DNA of 64,000 bases. Origin: Larkinella terrae. Its GTDB lineage: Bacteria; Bacteroidota; Bacteroidia; Cytophagales; Spirosomataceae. The first letter of the stretch is position 1. Every line of letters begins with the position of its first letter. The notes beneath the pieces are model-generated. The model had not been told where the DNA came from, did not search any database, and saw only the letters and a list, made by a program, of their open reading frames with translations. The stretch lies in the NCBI RefSeq assembly GCF_009668025.1, contig NZ_WJXZ01000002.1, forward strand, positions 62,001 through 126,000. Reading direction: 5' to 3'. A program made the translations under genes and the position numbers. Shown here in pieces: positions 41,149 to 49,804 of this stretch.

Positions 41149-42180
41149 ATGGAAAGCAGGTTGAAAAATAAACTTCGGCGGTTTTACCGGATAATTAAGT
41201 TCCGCATGGGAAATAAACCGCTTGATTTTGAGGAAGATACCTTGCCCTGGATTGATCGGTCAGACGCGGATATCGATTCATTTGTCAGGCAATTTGAAAC
41301 ACCGAAGAACTTTCCCTATGATTTAGGCAAGTTACTCCGGGACTGGCGGGATCAGGGATGCGTTATTCTGGAAAACGCGCTTCCTGTGGAATGGCTCGAC
41401 GGTTTGTGGCAGGAAGCGGACGAAGTGGTTGACAACAACGAAAAATATTCGGTTAAATCGCTGGTCTATCAGTTTAATGATGGCAAAGAAACGCCCGTTA
41501 AAGACGTTCCGAAGGAAAAGCTGAAAGGCGTTGGGTCGCGATTGCTGGACTATCACAATAGTTCGGTGGGAGCAAAAAAGATACTGACGCATCCCCATCT
41601 GGCGACTTTTCTACAGGCGGTTTTTAACGAAAGAACGGCGGTTTTTCAAAGTACGATATTTAAATACGGCAGCCAACAGGGCATGCATCAGGATTTTCCC
41701 TGGGTAGTTCTGAAAATAGCCAGTCACCTGGTGGCAGCCTGGATTCCGCTCGAAGACGTTAGCCCCGATGCGGGGCCGGTGGTTTATTACCAGGGATCAC
41801 ACCGTTTACCGAAGTTTAATTTTGGTGACGGAATCCTGTTCAGCGGGCACGATGTGGTGTTTACACCCGCCGATTTTTCCCGGTATCTGGAAAAGATCTG
41901 CGCCAGAAACGGCATCGAGAAAACGGTTTTGCTATTGAAAAAAGGCGATGCAATGTTTTGGCACGCTGCGCTGGTGCACAGCGGGAGCCGGATCAACAAA
42001 CCGGAACTGACGCGTAAATCGTTGGTTTGTCATTATTCAACGGTGCGCTCGTACCCGAAACACCGCTTTGAAGAATGTGAGAAGTCGCTGGCAAGTCGGC
42101 ACAATGATATTACCATTTACGCCAATCCGACAAACCTAGCCGAAGAAGATATTATGACGGCAGGTAAAGACTGGAAGTGA
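41149..42180 (+). CDS. Phytanoyl-CoA dioxygenase (PhyH) family protein inside the nuo operon
   Basis: A 343-residue Fe(II)/2-oxoglutarate-type oxygenase. The facial triad is H180-x-D182 in GMHQDFPW with distal His277 in ALVHSGSRIN, whose Ser/Arg are placed to bind 2-oxoglutarate. PhyH-family members hydroxylate lipids or small molecules. It is inserted between nuoE and nuoF on the same strand (gaps of 48 nt on each side), an unusual position. No link to complex I is known; the substrate is unknown. Confidence 0.85.
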   Translation: MESRLKNKLRRFYRIIKFRMGNKPLDFEEDTLPWIDRSDADIDSFVRQFETPKNFPYDLGKLLRDWRDQGCVILENALPVEWLDGLWQEADEVVDNNEKYSVKSLVYQFNDGKETPVKDVPKEKLKGVGSRLLDYHNSSVGAKKILTHPHLATFLQAVFNERTAVFQSTIFKYGSQQGMHQDFPWVVLKIASHLVAAWIPLEDVSPDAGPVVYYQGSHRLPKFNFGDGILFSGHDVVFTPADFSRYLEKICARNGIEKTVLLLKKGDAMFWHAALVHSGSRINKPELTRKSLVCHYSTVRSYPKHRFEECEKSLASRHNDITIYANPTNLAEEDIMTAGKDWK

Positions 42181-42228
42181 TAATTTTGTGATTAATGACT
42201 GGGGTTAGACCCGTTTTGAACTATAGCT

Positions 42229-43569
42229 ATGGGCAAAAAAATTCTGCTCGAACATATTAACGTCCCCGGCATCGAAACCTACGATGTCTACCGGAAACAG
42301 GGCGGTTATACGGCAGTTGAGAAAGCATTGAAAACCATGAGCCCCGACGGCGTGGTGGAAGAAGTGAAGAAAGCCGGAATCCGCGGCCGGGGTGGTGCGG
42401 GTTTCCCGATGGGGATGAAGTGGAGCTTTCTGGCCAAACCGGAAGGCGTTCCCCGATACCTTGTTTGTAACGCCGACGAGTCGGAACCGGGTACGTTCAA
42501 GGATCATTACCTGATGAAGAACATTCCCCACCTGCTGGTGGAAGGAATGATTATTTCGAGCTACGCACTGGGCGCCAACAAGTCGTTCATCTACGTGCGG
42601 GGCGAGTTGATGTACGTGATTCGCATTCTCGAAAAAGCCATTGCCGAAGCGAAAGCGGCCGGTTTTCTGGGGAAAAATATTCTGGGCTCAGGCTACGATC
42701 TGGAACTGGTCGTGCATCCGGGCGGGGGAGCTTACATTTGTGGTGAAGAAACCGCCCTGCTCGAATCACTGGAAGGCAAACGCGGCAATCCACGGAATAA
42801 ACCGCCGTTCCCGGCCGTGAAGGGACTTTACCAATGCCCGACGGTGGTCAACAACGTCGAGTCGATTGCAACAGCCTCCTGGATCGTGAACAACGGCGGA
42901 GATGCCTACGCGGCAATCGGCATCGGCCGGAGTTCGGGAACCAAGCTGATTTCGGCGTCGGGACACATCAAAAAACCGGGCGTTTACGAAATCGAGCTGG
43001 GCGTTCCGGTCGAAGAATTTATTTATTCCGACGAATGGTGTGGCGGTATTCGTGATGGTCACCACCTGAAAGCCCTGGTGGCCGGTGGATCGTCCGTTCC
43101 CATCCTGCCTGCCAACCTGATTACGAAACTCGCCAACGGCGAACCGCGTCTGATGACCTACGAATCGCTGTCTGACGGCGGTTTTCAAACCGGCACCATG
43201 CTGGGTTCGGGCGGTTTTATCGTTTTTGACGAAACCGCCTGTGTGGTACGAAACACCTGGAATTTCTCCCGGTTTTACCACCACGAATCCTGCGGACAGT
43301 GCAGTCCCTGCCGCGAGGGAACTGGCTGGATGGAAAAAGTCCTGCACCGGATCGAATACGGACACGGCAGTATGCACGACATTGATCTGCTGGTCGATGT
43401 ATCCAAAAAAATTGAAGGAAACACCATTTGTCCGCTCGGCGACGCGGCTGCCTGGCCGGTAGCCAGTGCGATCCGCCATTTCCGCGACGAGTTCGAGTGG
43501 CACATTACCAACCCCTCCGAAGCAACGAAACCGGGTGCGGTTTTTAAAGGAGATATGGCGCTGGTGTAG
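42229..43569 (+). CDS. nuoF: NADH-quinone oxidoreductase subunit F
   Basis: A 446-residue flavin subunit. It has the NADH/FMN-binding GIRGRGGAGFPMGMKW, NADESEPGTFKDH and GGGAYICGEETALLESLEG, and the N3 [4Fe-4S] ligands ESCGQCSPCREG plus NTICPLGDAAAWP. It oxidises NADH in the peripheral arm. A second DUF29 gene follows instead of nuoG. Confidence 0.97.
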   Translation: MGKKILLEHINVPGIETYDVYRKQGGYTAVEKALKTMSPDGVVEEVKKAGIRGRGGAGFPMGMKWSFLAKPEGVPRYLVCNADESEPGTFKDHYLMKNIPHLLVEGMIISSYALGANKSFIYVRGELMYVIRILEKAIAEAKAAGFLGKNILGSGYDLELVVHPGGGAYICGEETALLESLEGKRGNPRNKPPFPAVKGLYQCPTVVNNVESIATASWIVNNGGDAYAAIGIGRSSGTKLISASGHIKKPGVYEIELGVPVEEFIYSDEWCGGIRDGHHLKALVAGGSSVPILPANLITKLANGEPRLMTYESLSDGGFQTGTMLGSGGFIVFDETACVVRNTWNFSRFYHHESCGQCSPCREGTGWMEKVLHRIEYGHGSMHDIDLLVDVSKKIEGNTICPLGDAAAWPVASAIRHFRDEFEWHITNPSEATKPGAVFKGDMALV

Positions 43570-43605
43570 TTACAAAGTAATTATTTCGACACCTTGGAAG
43601 AGATA

Positions 43606-44025
43606 ATGCTATTGCGGAAATTGGTCGAAGAGCACGATTACAAAGGAGCTCTTGCGTTGATCGATCATATGGACGAAATGGCGAGAGACGATAAAATTAA
43701 TAAAGTCGGAGCGTACGTTTTTGTGTTGTTGGTTCATTTGATTAAGCAGCAAGCCGAAAATAGGACTGTAAGGTCTTGGAACCACTTAATTGAGAAGGCA
43801 CTTGATGGTATTCATAGAGCTAATAAACGTCGTAAAACAGGAGGGCAATATTTATCGGCAAAAGAACTAGATGAAACAATTGATGAACGCTTCAATCTGG
43901 CTATTAGCGAAGCCGCAAGTGAAGTATTCGAAGGAATGCATTCATCAAATAAAATTGCCAAAATGATTGATGCTGAACAGATTAAAGGAAAGGCTTTAGA
44001 GCTGATCGTAACTTACGAGCTATAG
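43606..44025 (+). CDS. DUF29 family protein inside the nuo operon (second)
   Basis: A 139-residue helical protein started at the ATG at 43606 (a TTG at 43594 would add four residues). DUF29 features are YKGALALIDHMDEMARDD, FVLLVHLIKQQAENRTVRSWNHLIEKAL and a helical C-terminus. It is more diverged than the first DUF29 protein, and the two are not close duplicates. It lies 36 nt after nuoF and 4 nt before nuoG, so it is embedded in the operon. Its base composition is clearly more A+T rich than the nuo genes, suggesting acquisition. Confidence 0.75.
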   Translation: MLLRKLVEEHDYKGALALIDHMDEMARDDKINKVGAYVFVLLVHLIKQQAENRTVRSWNHLIEKALDGIHRANKRRKTGGQYLSAKELDETIDERFNLAISEAASEVFEGMHSSNKIAKMIDAEQIKGKALELIVTYEL

Positions 44026-44029
44026 CTAA

Positions 44030-45115
44030 ATGGAAGATATAAAACCGCAGTTATTCAAAGTTACCATCGACGGAATTGAGGTCGAAGTAGAACCGGGAAC
44101 AACCATTTTACAGGCTGCCCGGAAAATCGGTGGCAACGTGGCTCCACCGGCCATGTGTTACTACCAGCCCCTGAAAGGCAGTGGCGGAAAATGCCGGGCC
44201 TGTCTGGTGCGGGTAGCGGCTGGTTCGGCCAAAGATCCGCGCCCGATGCCGAAACTCGTGGCGTCGTGCATTACGCCCGTCCAGGATGGCATGATCGTTG
44301 AAAACTCGACCAACGAGCAGGTTCTGACCACCCGCAAAGCCATCGTCGAGTTTCTGCTGATCAATCACCCGCTCGATTGCCCGGTTTGCGACCAGGCCGG
44401 CGAGTGCGATTTGCAGAACTTCGCTTTCAACCACGGCATGGCGACCACCCGCTACGAGGAGGACCGCCGGACGTTTGAGAAGCAGGACATCGGACCCTAC
44501 ATCCAACTGCACATGACGCGCTGCATCCTGTGCTACCGTTGCGTGTATACCGCCGATCAGATTACGCAGAAACGCGTACACGGCGTGTTAGGCCGGGGTG
44601 ATGCGTCCGAAATCAGTACCTACATCGAGAAAGCCATCGACAATGATTTCTCCGGAAACGTCATCGACGTTTGTCCGGTGGGAGCGTTGACGGATAAAAC
44701 CTATCGGTTTAAAAACCGGGTCTGGTTTACCAAACCGGTCGATGCGCACCGCGATTGCCCCACCTGTTCCGGAAAAACGACGGTTTGGTACCGGGGCGAT
44801 GAGGTGATCCGGGTTACGGCTCGCAAAAACGAATGGAACGAAGTAACCGAGTTCATTTGCAACACCTGCCGTTTCGAGAAAAAGAAAACCAGTGACTGGG
44901 TCATCGAAGGCCCAACGAAAATCTCGCGCAGTTCGGTAATTTCGGCCAATAAATACCGCGCCGACACGATCAAACCGGATTTCCAGAAAAAGCTGGCCGC
45001 GGCTACGTACACACAGGTCGATGACGAGCGCGATACGTCGCAGTTGGGCATTCAGCAGTTGCCGCCGGAGCGGTTTGCCCCGGTTTTGCCCCACGCCAAC
45101 GATCCGGAACCTTAA
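44030..45115 (+). CDS. nuoG: NADH-quinone oxidoreductase subunit G, short form
   Basis: A 361-residue protein with only the N-terminal iron-sulfur part of NuoG: the [2Fe-2S] ligands (MCYYQPLKGSGGKCRACLV, ASCITPV), the His-Cys cluster (HPLDCPVCDQAGECDLQ), CILCYRCVY and VIDVCPVGALTDK, followed by a CPTCSG/CNTC zinc- or cluster-like region. The large molybdopterin-type domain of classical NuoG (about 900 residues) is absent, which is usual in Bacteroidota. It is followed by inverted repeat E3. Confidence 0.93.
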   Translation: MEDIKPQLFKVTIDGIEVEVEPGTTILQAARKIGGNVAPPAMCYYQPLKGSGGKCRACLVRVAAGSAKDPRPMPKLVASCITPVQDGMIVENSTNEQVLTTRKAIVEFLLINHPLDCPVCDQAGECDLQNFAFNHGMATTRYEEDRRTFEKQDIGPYIQLHMTRCILCYRCVYTADQITQKRVHGVLGRGDASEISTYIEKAIDNDFSGNVIDVCPVGALTDKTYRFKNRVWFTKPVDAHRDCPTCSGKTTVWYRGDEVIRVTARKNEWNEVTEFICNTCRFEKKKTSDWVIEGPTKISRSSVISANKYRADTIKPDFQKKLAAATYTQVDDERDTSQLGIQQLPPERFAPVLPHANDPEP

Positions 45116-45124
45116 AATAGAGAA

Positions 45125-45175
45125 AAGATGTGAGACAAGAGAATAAAGACTGATTGGTCGCTTGTCTCACATCTT
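45125..45175. repeat. Inverted repeat, family E copy 3 (AAGATGTGAGACAAG arms)
   Basis: Perfect 15-bp arms, AAGATGTGAGACAAG (45125-45139) and CTTGTCTCACATCTT (45161-45175), with further partial pairing outside (AGAGAA, TTCTC). It fills the nuoG-nuoH gap. Confidence 0.85.
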
Positions 45176-45198
45176 ACTTCTCATGTCTAGATAAAAAA

Positions 45199-46350
45199 AT
45201 GAACCTGACAGAACTCATCATTAAAGGCATTCTGATCCTCGTGCTCTTCGGAGTAACGTTGCTGATTGCCATGTATTCGACCTGGGCAGAACGTAAAGTC
45301 GCCGGTTTTATCCAGATTCGTTTCGGACCAAACCGGGCGGGACCGGGCGGAATATTACAACCGCTGGCCGATGCCGGTAAAATGTTTTTCAAAGAGGATT
45401 TCATTCCCTCGCAGGCTAACAAATGGCTGTTTATTCTCGGCCCCTGTTTAGCCATTCTGACGGCCTTGATGTCGAGCGCGGTGATTCCGTTTGGCGAAAG
45501 CATCAAGTACGACGATCTGGTCATTCCGGTTCAGGGCATCGAAATCAACATCGGTATTCTGTACGTTTTCGGCGTTGTGTCGCTGGGCGTGTACGGGCTG
45601 ATGGTGGGCGGCTGGGCGTCGAACAACAAGTTCTCGCTGCTGGGCGCCATTCGGGCGGCTTCGCAGAACATCAGCTACGAAATCGGGTTTGGTCTGTCGA
45701 TCATCGCCATTCTGATGATGACGGGCTCGCTGTCGATTCGGGCGATTGTGGAGCAGCAACACGGTTTTGCCTGGAATCTGTTCAATCAGCCGCTGGGTTT
45801 CATTATCTTTCTGACCTGCGCATTTGCAGAATGTAACCGGACGCCGTTCGATTTGCCGGAGTGCGAAACCGAACTCGTGGGCGGTTATCACACCGAATAC
45901 AGCTCCATGAAACTGGGCTTTTACCTGTTCGCCGAATACATCAACATGTTCGTGTCGTCGGCCATCATTTCATCGCTCTATTTTGGCGGTTACAATTATC
46001 CCGGTATGGACTGGGTTCGCGAAACCCTGACCGGTTCGCTGGGAGCCGCTACGGGCCACAACCTGGCGACGCTCATCGGAACGCTGGTGCTGTTTGGCAA
46101 GATTTTCTTCTTCATTTTCTTCTTCATGTGGGTGCGCTGGACCCTGCCGCGTTTCCGCTACGATCAGTTGATGAATCTGGGCTGGAAAACCTTCATTCCG
46201 CTTTCGATTTTGAATGTCGTGGTAACCGGTTTCGGCCTGTTGTTTGATATAAAATACGCCACCTGGGCAATTGTCGTCGTGATGGTTATTCTGGCGCTGG
46301 TGTCGTCGGCACGCGCGCCGAAACCCGCCGTTCAGCCACAACGAACTTAA
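45199..46350 (+). CDS. nuoH: NADH-quinone oxidoreductase subunit H
   Basis: A 383-residue membrane subunit with about eight spans. Signatures are AERKVAGFIQIRFGPNRAGP near the N-terminus and CAFAECNRTPFDLPECETELVGGYHTEYS, the quinone-channel acidic loop. The start at 45199 is chosen because the open frame upstream is repeat E3. Confidence 0.97.
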   Translation: MNLTELIIKGILILVLFGVTLLIAMYSTWAERKVAGFIQIRFGPNRAGPGGILQPLADAGKMFFKEDFIPSQANKWLFILGPCLAILTALMSSAVIPFGESIKYDDLVIPVQGIEINIGILYVFGVVSLGVYGLMVGGWASNNKFSLLGAIRAASQNISYEIGFGLSIIAILMMTGSLSIRAIVEQQHGFAWNLFNQPLGFIIFLTCAFAECNRTPFDLPECETELVGGYHTEYSSMKLGFYLFAEYINMFVSSAIISSLYFGGYNYPGMDWVRETLTGSLGAATGHNLATLIGTLVLFGKIFFFIFFFMWVRWTLPRFRYDQLMNLGWKTFIPLSILNVVVTGFGLLFDIKYATWAIVVVMVILALVSSARAPKPAVQPQRT

Positions 46351-46362
46351 CGCATTGATAAT

Positions 46363-46926
46363 ATGCAACTAACCAATCGATCTAAAGAGGTCAGTAACAA
46401 GCAGATGACGCTGGCGGAGAAGATGTATCTTCCGGCTATTGCGCAAGGGCTGGCCATTACGATAAAGCACTTCTTCGGTAAAAAAGTGACCGTTCCGTAC
46501 CCGGAAGTGAAGCGGTATCTCGGACCGGTTTTCCGCGGACACCACATTCTGAAGCGCGACGAAGAAGGCCGGGAGCGCTGCACCGCCTGCGGGTTGTGCG
46601 CCGTTGCCTGTCCGGCCGAAGCCATTTCGATGGTCGCGGCTGAGCGGAAGAAAGGCGAAGAAAATCTGTACCGTGAAGAGAAATACGCAGCGGTTTACGA
46701 AATCAACATGCTGCGGTGTATCTTCTGCGGGTTGTGCGAAGAGGCTTGTCCGAAGCAGGCGGTTTACCTGCGTCACGACAAACTGGTGCCTATTTTCACC
46801 GAGCGCGATCAGGTTATTTACGGGAAAGACGAGTTGGTCGAAAAAATGAACGACCGTTACATCCGGACAAACCCCGACGCGCAGGCCACCCCAACCGAAC
46901 CGTCGTTTTCGCGATCAGCCACTTAG
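46363..46926 (+). CDS. nuoI: NADH-quinone oxidoreductase subunit I
   Basis: A 187-residue protein with two [4Fe-4S] motifs, CTACGLCAVACPAE and CIFCGLCEEACPKQ, and the N-terminal segment KRYLGPVFRGHHILKRDEEG typical of NuoI. It starts 12 nt after nuoH and is followed by inverted repeat G. Confidence 0.96.
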   Translation: MQLTNRSKEVSNKQMTLAEKMYLPAIAQGLAITIKHFFGKKVTVPYPEVKRYLGPVFRGHHILKRDEEGRERCTACGLCAVACPAEAISMVAAERKKGEENLYREEKYAAVYEINMLRCIFCGLCEEACPKQAVYLRHDKLVPIFTERDQVIYGKDELVEKMNDRYIRTNPDAQATPTEPSFSRSAT

Positions 46927-46930
46927 TGAG

Positions 46931-46983
46931 TTTAGGGTTTATAGTTTAGCGTTTTCAGTCAATGCTAGACTATAAACCCTAGA
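46931..46983. repeat. Inverted repeat, family G (GGGTTTATAGTTTAGC arms)
   Basis: Arms 46931-46950 and 46964-46983 pair over 20 positions with two G-T type mismatches. It occupies the nuoI-nuoJ gap. Confidence 0.8.
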
Positions 46984-46999
46984 CCTTAAATTATAAAAA

Positions 47000-47518
47000 A
47001 TGAAGCCTACTGAAATACTATTTTACGCCTTAACCGCCATCACACTCCTGAGTGCGTCGTTTGTGGTGACGGCCCGAAACCCGATTCACAGCGTACTGGC
47101 GCTGATCATGACATTCTTCTGTCTGTCGGGACATTATATTTTGCTGAACGCCCAGTTTCTGGCGGCTGTCAACATCATTGTCTACGCCGGAGCCATCATG
47201 GTTTTGTTTCTGTTTGTGATCATGTTTCTGAACCTGAAAACCGACGACGAAGAATCGAAAACCACGATGACCAAGCTGGCGGCCGTGGTGGTCGGTGGCG
47301 TATTGCTGGTCGTGATGGTTGCGGTGCTTCGGGTCGGAACGGCGGCCACTTATAATCCGTCGTCGTATAGCTCGAAAGTCGGGTTGGTCGAAAATCTCGG
47401 CATTGTTTTATACAAGGATTACCTTTTGCCGTTCGAACTGGCGTCGATCCTGCTGTTGGTCGCGATGGTCGGAGCGGTGATGCTGGGCCGACGCGAGCCC
47501 GGAGATCGACATTACTAA
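47000..47518 (+). CDS. nuoJ: NADH-quinone oxidoreductase subunit J
   Basis: A 172-residue membrane subunit with five spans. Conserved sequence includes RNPIHSVLALIMTFFCLSGHYILLNAQFLAAVNIIVYAGAIMVLFLFVIMFL, the NuoJ signature. A terminator follows directly, so nuoK, nuoL, nuoM and nuoN must be encoded elsewhere. Confidence 0.95.
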   Translation: MKPTEILFYALTAITLLSASFVVTARNPIHSVLALIMTFFCLSGHYILLNAQFLAAVNIIVYAGAIMVLFLFVIMFLNLKTDDEESKTTMTKLAAVVVGGVLLVVMVAVLRVGTAATYNPSSYSSKVGLVENLGIVLYKDYLLPFELASILLLVAMVGAVMLGRREPGDRHY

Positions 47519-47538
47519 TAATCAGGTTATTTAGATTT

Positions 47539-47577
47539 AAACGGGTTGTGCCAGCTGGTACAACCCGTTTTTGTTTT
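47539..47577 (+). terminator. Rho-independent terminator ending the nuo operon
   Basis: The stem AAACGGGTTGT / ACAACCCGTTT, with the inner pair CCAGCTGG, is followed by TTTTGTTTT. It lies 21 nt after nuoJ. Confidence 0.88.
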
Positions 47578-47628
47578 AGCGCAATTTCAGTCCGGGAAAA
47601 TAAATATTCCTAAAAAATTGGCTACTAT

Positions 47629-47658
47629 TTTGATCGTACGATTTTTATCGTACCTTTG
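47629..47658 (+). promoter_or_regulatory. blaI-type promoter with overlapping operator; leaderless start
   Basis: A -33 TTTG (47629-47632) is separated by 18 nt from the -7 TACCTTTG (47651-47658). Between and across them lies the dyad GTACGAT-TTTT-ATCGTAC (47636-47653); ATCGTACGAT (47633-47642) is also a palindrome. This fits autorepression by BlaI. The ATG at 47663 begins 5 nt after the -7 box, so the transcript would have essentially no leader. Confidence 0.7.
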
Positions 47659-47662
47659 AGGC

Positions 47663-48079
47663 ATGAAACCGGAAAGCCAATCATCATCGGAACGATCTGA
47701 ACCTACCAAAGCCGAACTGGACATCCTGACGGTATTGTGGAAACACGGCCCGTCAACCGTGCGGTTCGTTCATGAACAGCTCAATACGTTCAAGGAAGTA
47801 AATTACACGACCACCCTGAAGCAGATGCAGTTGATGGCCGAGAAAGGGCTGCTGAGCCGGGACGAAAGCCAGATGAAACACATTTACGGCGTGGCTGAAG
47901 AGGAGCAGAAAACCAAAAGTTACCTGCTCGATCGCTTCGTGAATCATCTCTACGACGGTTCGGCGGGGAATCTGGTCATGCAACTGCTGGATACCAAAAA
48001 AGCCTCGAAGGATGAACTGAAAGCCATTCGGGCGCTACTGGACAAACTGGATGAAGAAGAACCAAATACACAACAATGA
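47663..48079 (+). CDS. BlaI/MecI/CopY-family repressor
   Basis: A 138-residue winged-helix repressor: PTKAELDILTVLWKHGPSTVRFVHEQL, then the recognition region VNYTTTLKQMQLMAEKGLLSRDE, and a C-terminal dimerisation/cleavage region (FVNHLYDGSAGNLVMQLLD). The stop overlaps the start of the BlaR1-like gene (ATGA), so translation is coupled. The dyad upstream is its probable operator. In Bacteroidota such pairs often control outer-membrane or stress genes rather than beta-lactamases, and none is seen here. Confidence 0.92.
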   Translation: MKPESQSSSERSEPTKAELDILTVLWKHGPSTVRFVHEQLNTFKEVNYTTTLKQMQLMAEKGLLSRDESQMKHIYGVAEEEQKTKSYLLDRFVNHLYDGSAGNLVMQLLDTKKASKDELKAIRALLDKLDEEEPNTQQ

Positions 48080-49710
48080 ACGCCATGAAATTTCCCTTCG
48101 ATCACCTGATGGCCCAGCCCTGGGTCCCAAAAATCGGACTGACCCTCCTGCATTCGCTTTGGCAGGGCTTACTTCTTGCGGTTTTGGCCGGATCAATCCT
48201 GTTGCTGACCCGCACGGCGGAAGCTCGTCTGCGGTATTGGCTTTTCGTCGGCCTGTTGGCGCTGTTCGCCCTGAGCATCGGCGTTACGTTCTGCCTTCAG
48301 TTTGATCAGCAAGCGGTTTTGCCGGTTGCGGACCTCCAGAATGGGCCAACTACCGGCGCTGCTGTTGTTTCGGTGGCAGCCAGCCCCGACGTGTTTGAAT
48401 CGTATGTAACCGGCGGTTTTGCTTTTCTGACGCAGTATTCGTCGCCCATTGTGTTGATCTGGCTGCTGATCCTGGCGCTGAAAAGTGTTCATTTTGTGAG
48501 AAATCTCTACCAACTGAGTTACCTGCAACGCCGTCAGACTTTTCCGATGGGTCAGCATTGGGAAAACCGGGCAAAAGACCTGGCCGGGCAGTTGGGCATT
48601 ACCCGAACGATCCGCGTGATGCAGTCGGCGCTGGTAAAATCACCTCTGGTGCTGGGGCATTTTAAACCGGTTATACTGGTGCCGTTGGGGATCATTACCG
48701 CCATTCCGCCCGAAGAAATTGAGCTGATGTTGCTGCACGAACTGGCGCACATCAAGCGGCTGGATTTTATGGTCAATTTGCTGCAACATCTGCTTGAACT
48801 CCTGTTTTTCTTTAATCCGGCGGTTTTGTGGATTTCGTCGTTGATCCGCGCCGAGCGCGAAGCCTGCTGCGATGACTTGGTATTGACGTATGCGGGCAGC
48901 AAGCGAAAATACATCCGGGCGCTGTTGTCGTTCCGGGAATACGAGCTGGAAGAGTCGGGGTATGCGCTGGCTTTTGCCAAAAAAAGAGGGTTACTCCAAC
49001 GGATCGAACGGCTGGTTTCGCAAACGAATACAACCTTGAACCTGTCGGAAAAAGTGGTGCTTTCCATCTCGGTTGTTTTGGTTTGCACGCTTAGCTTTCT
49101 GTACGCCCAACCCGCTCCGAAGGCCAAAAAACCGGTCGGTATTACGGAGACGAAGCAAGATAAATTGCGCCAAAACCGGATTGAAGTCAAACCGCCAATC
49201 AGCGAAAAGACGGATGAAACCGGAGCGAAGGCGGTTCCGGATTTAGCAAAGGACGAAACGCTGCAAGCCTCTAATCGCTCAGAAAATGGTCAGCCTGCCA
49301 GCAGTCTCCGGCTGGATAGCAGCCAACGATTTCAGGATGTACAGGACAATTCCAACTCATTTCGTCAGGATTCACTGAATATTGAATTAGCGGGTCTGCA
49401 ACCGCTGCAATCACCCCTGCGACCGACGGACTCCCTTCAAAAACCGGCACTGAAGCTCAACCGGCTTTCCTATTCGCCCAAGCCGCTCAGCCTCAATACC
49501 AAGAAATCCGTTACCGATCAGATTATCGATGAGATCGTTGACGCCGGACTTAGTGCCAAGCGGGAAGGTTTGTCCTTTCACATTACGAACGATTTCCTGA
49601 TTGTCAACGGCGTCAGGCAGTCCGACGAAGTTCACCGGCAGATCATTTCCAAATTTGTCAAAAAACCGGGCGACACCGTCGATTTTACCTACCGGAATAC
49701 CAATCCGTAA
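48076..49710 (+). CDS. BlaR1-type M56 membrane metallopeptidase
   Basis: A 544-residue protein with N-terminal membrane spans, the M56 zinc motif HELAH (221-225) in LLHELAHIKRLDF and a further span near residue 330 (VVLSISVVLVCTLSFLY). The C-terminal 200 residues are a Ser/Gln/Asp-rich linker and a small domain (VTDQIIDEIVDAG...VDFTYRN); there is no penicillin-binding sensor domain. It probably senses an unknown envelope signal and triggers BlaI cleavage. It overlaps blaI by 4 nt and is followed by a TonB-dependent receptor. Confidence 0.9.
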   Translation: MNAMKFPFDHLMAQPWVPKIGLTLLHSLWQGLLLAVLAGSILLLTRTAEARLRYWLFVGLLALFALSIGVTFCLQFDQQAVLPVADLQNGPTTGAAVVSVAASPDVFESYVTGGFAFLTQYSSPIVLIWLLILALKSVHFVRNLYQLSYLQRRQTFPMGQHWENRAKDLAGQLGITRTIRVMQSALVKSPLVLGHFKPVILVPLGIITAIPPEEIELMLLHELAHIKRLDFMVNLLQHLLELLFFFNPAVLWISSLIRAEREACCDDLVLTYAGSKRKYIRALLSFREYELEESGYALAFAKKRGLLQRIERLVSQTNTTLNLSEKVVLSISVVLVCTLSFLYAQPAPKAKKPVGITETKQDKLRQNRIEVKPPISEKTDETGAKAVPDLAKDETLQASNRSENGQPASSLRLDSSQRFQDVQDNSNSFRQDSLNIELAGLQPLQSPLRPTDSLQKPALKLNRLSYSPKPLSLNTKKSVTDQIIDEIVDAGLSAKREGLSFHITNDFLIVNGVRQSDEVHRQIISKFVKKPGDTVDFTYRNTNP

Positions 49711-49804
49711 CCAATTTAACGGCTCCATTTCAATCACTTACTTTCGGTAAGCAGGGATTGCTGTGCCTGCTGAAATTCGAACCAACCCTCCAATCACACC
49801 TTTT

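Noticed and set aside
47663-49710. A beta-lactam resistance locus
   Set aside because: BlaI and BlaR1-like genes are present, but no beta-lactamase or penicillin-binding domain is found in or next to them.
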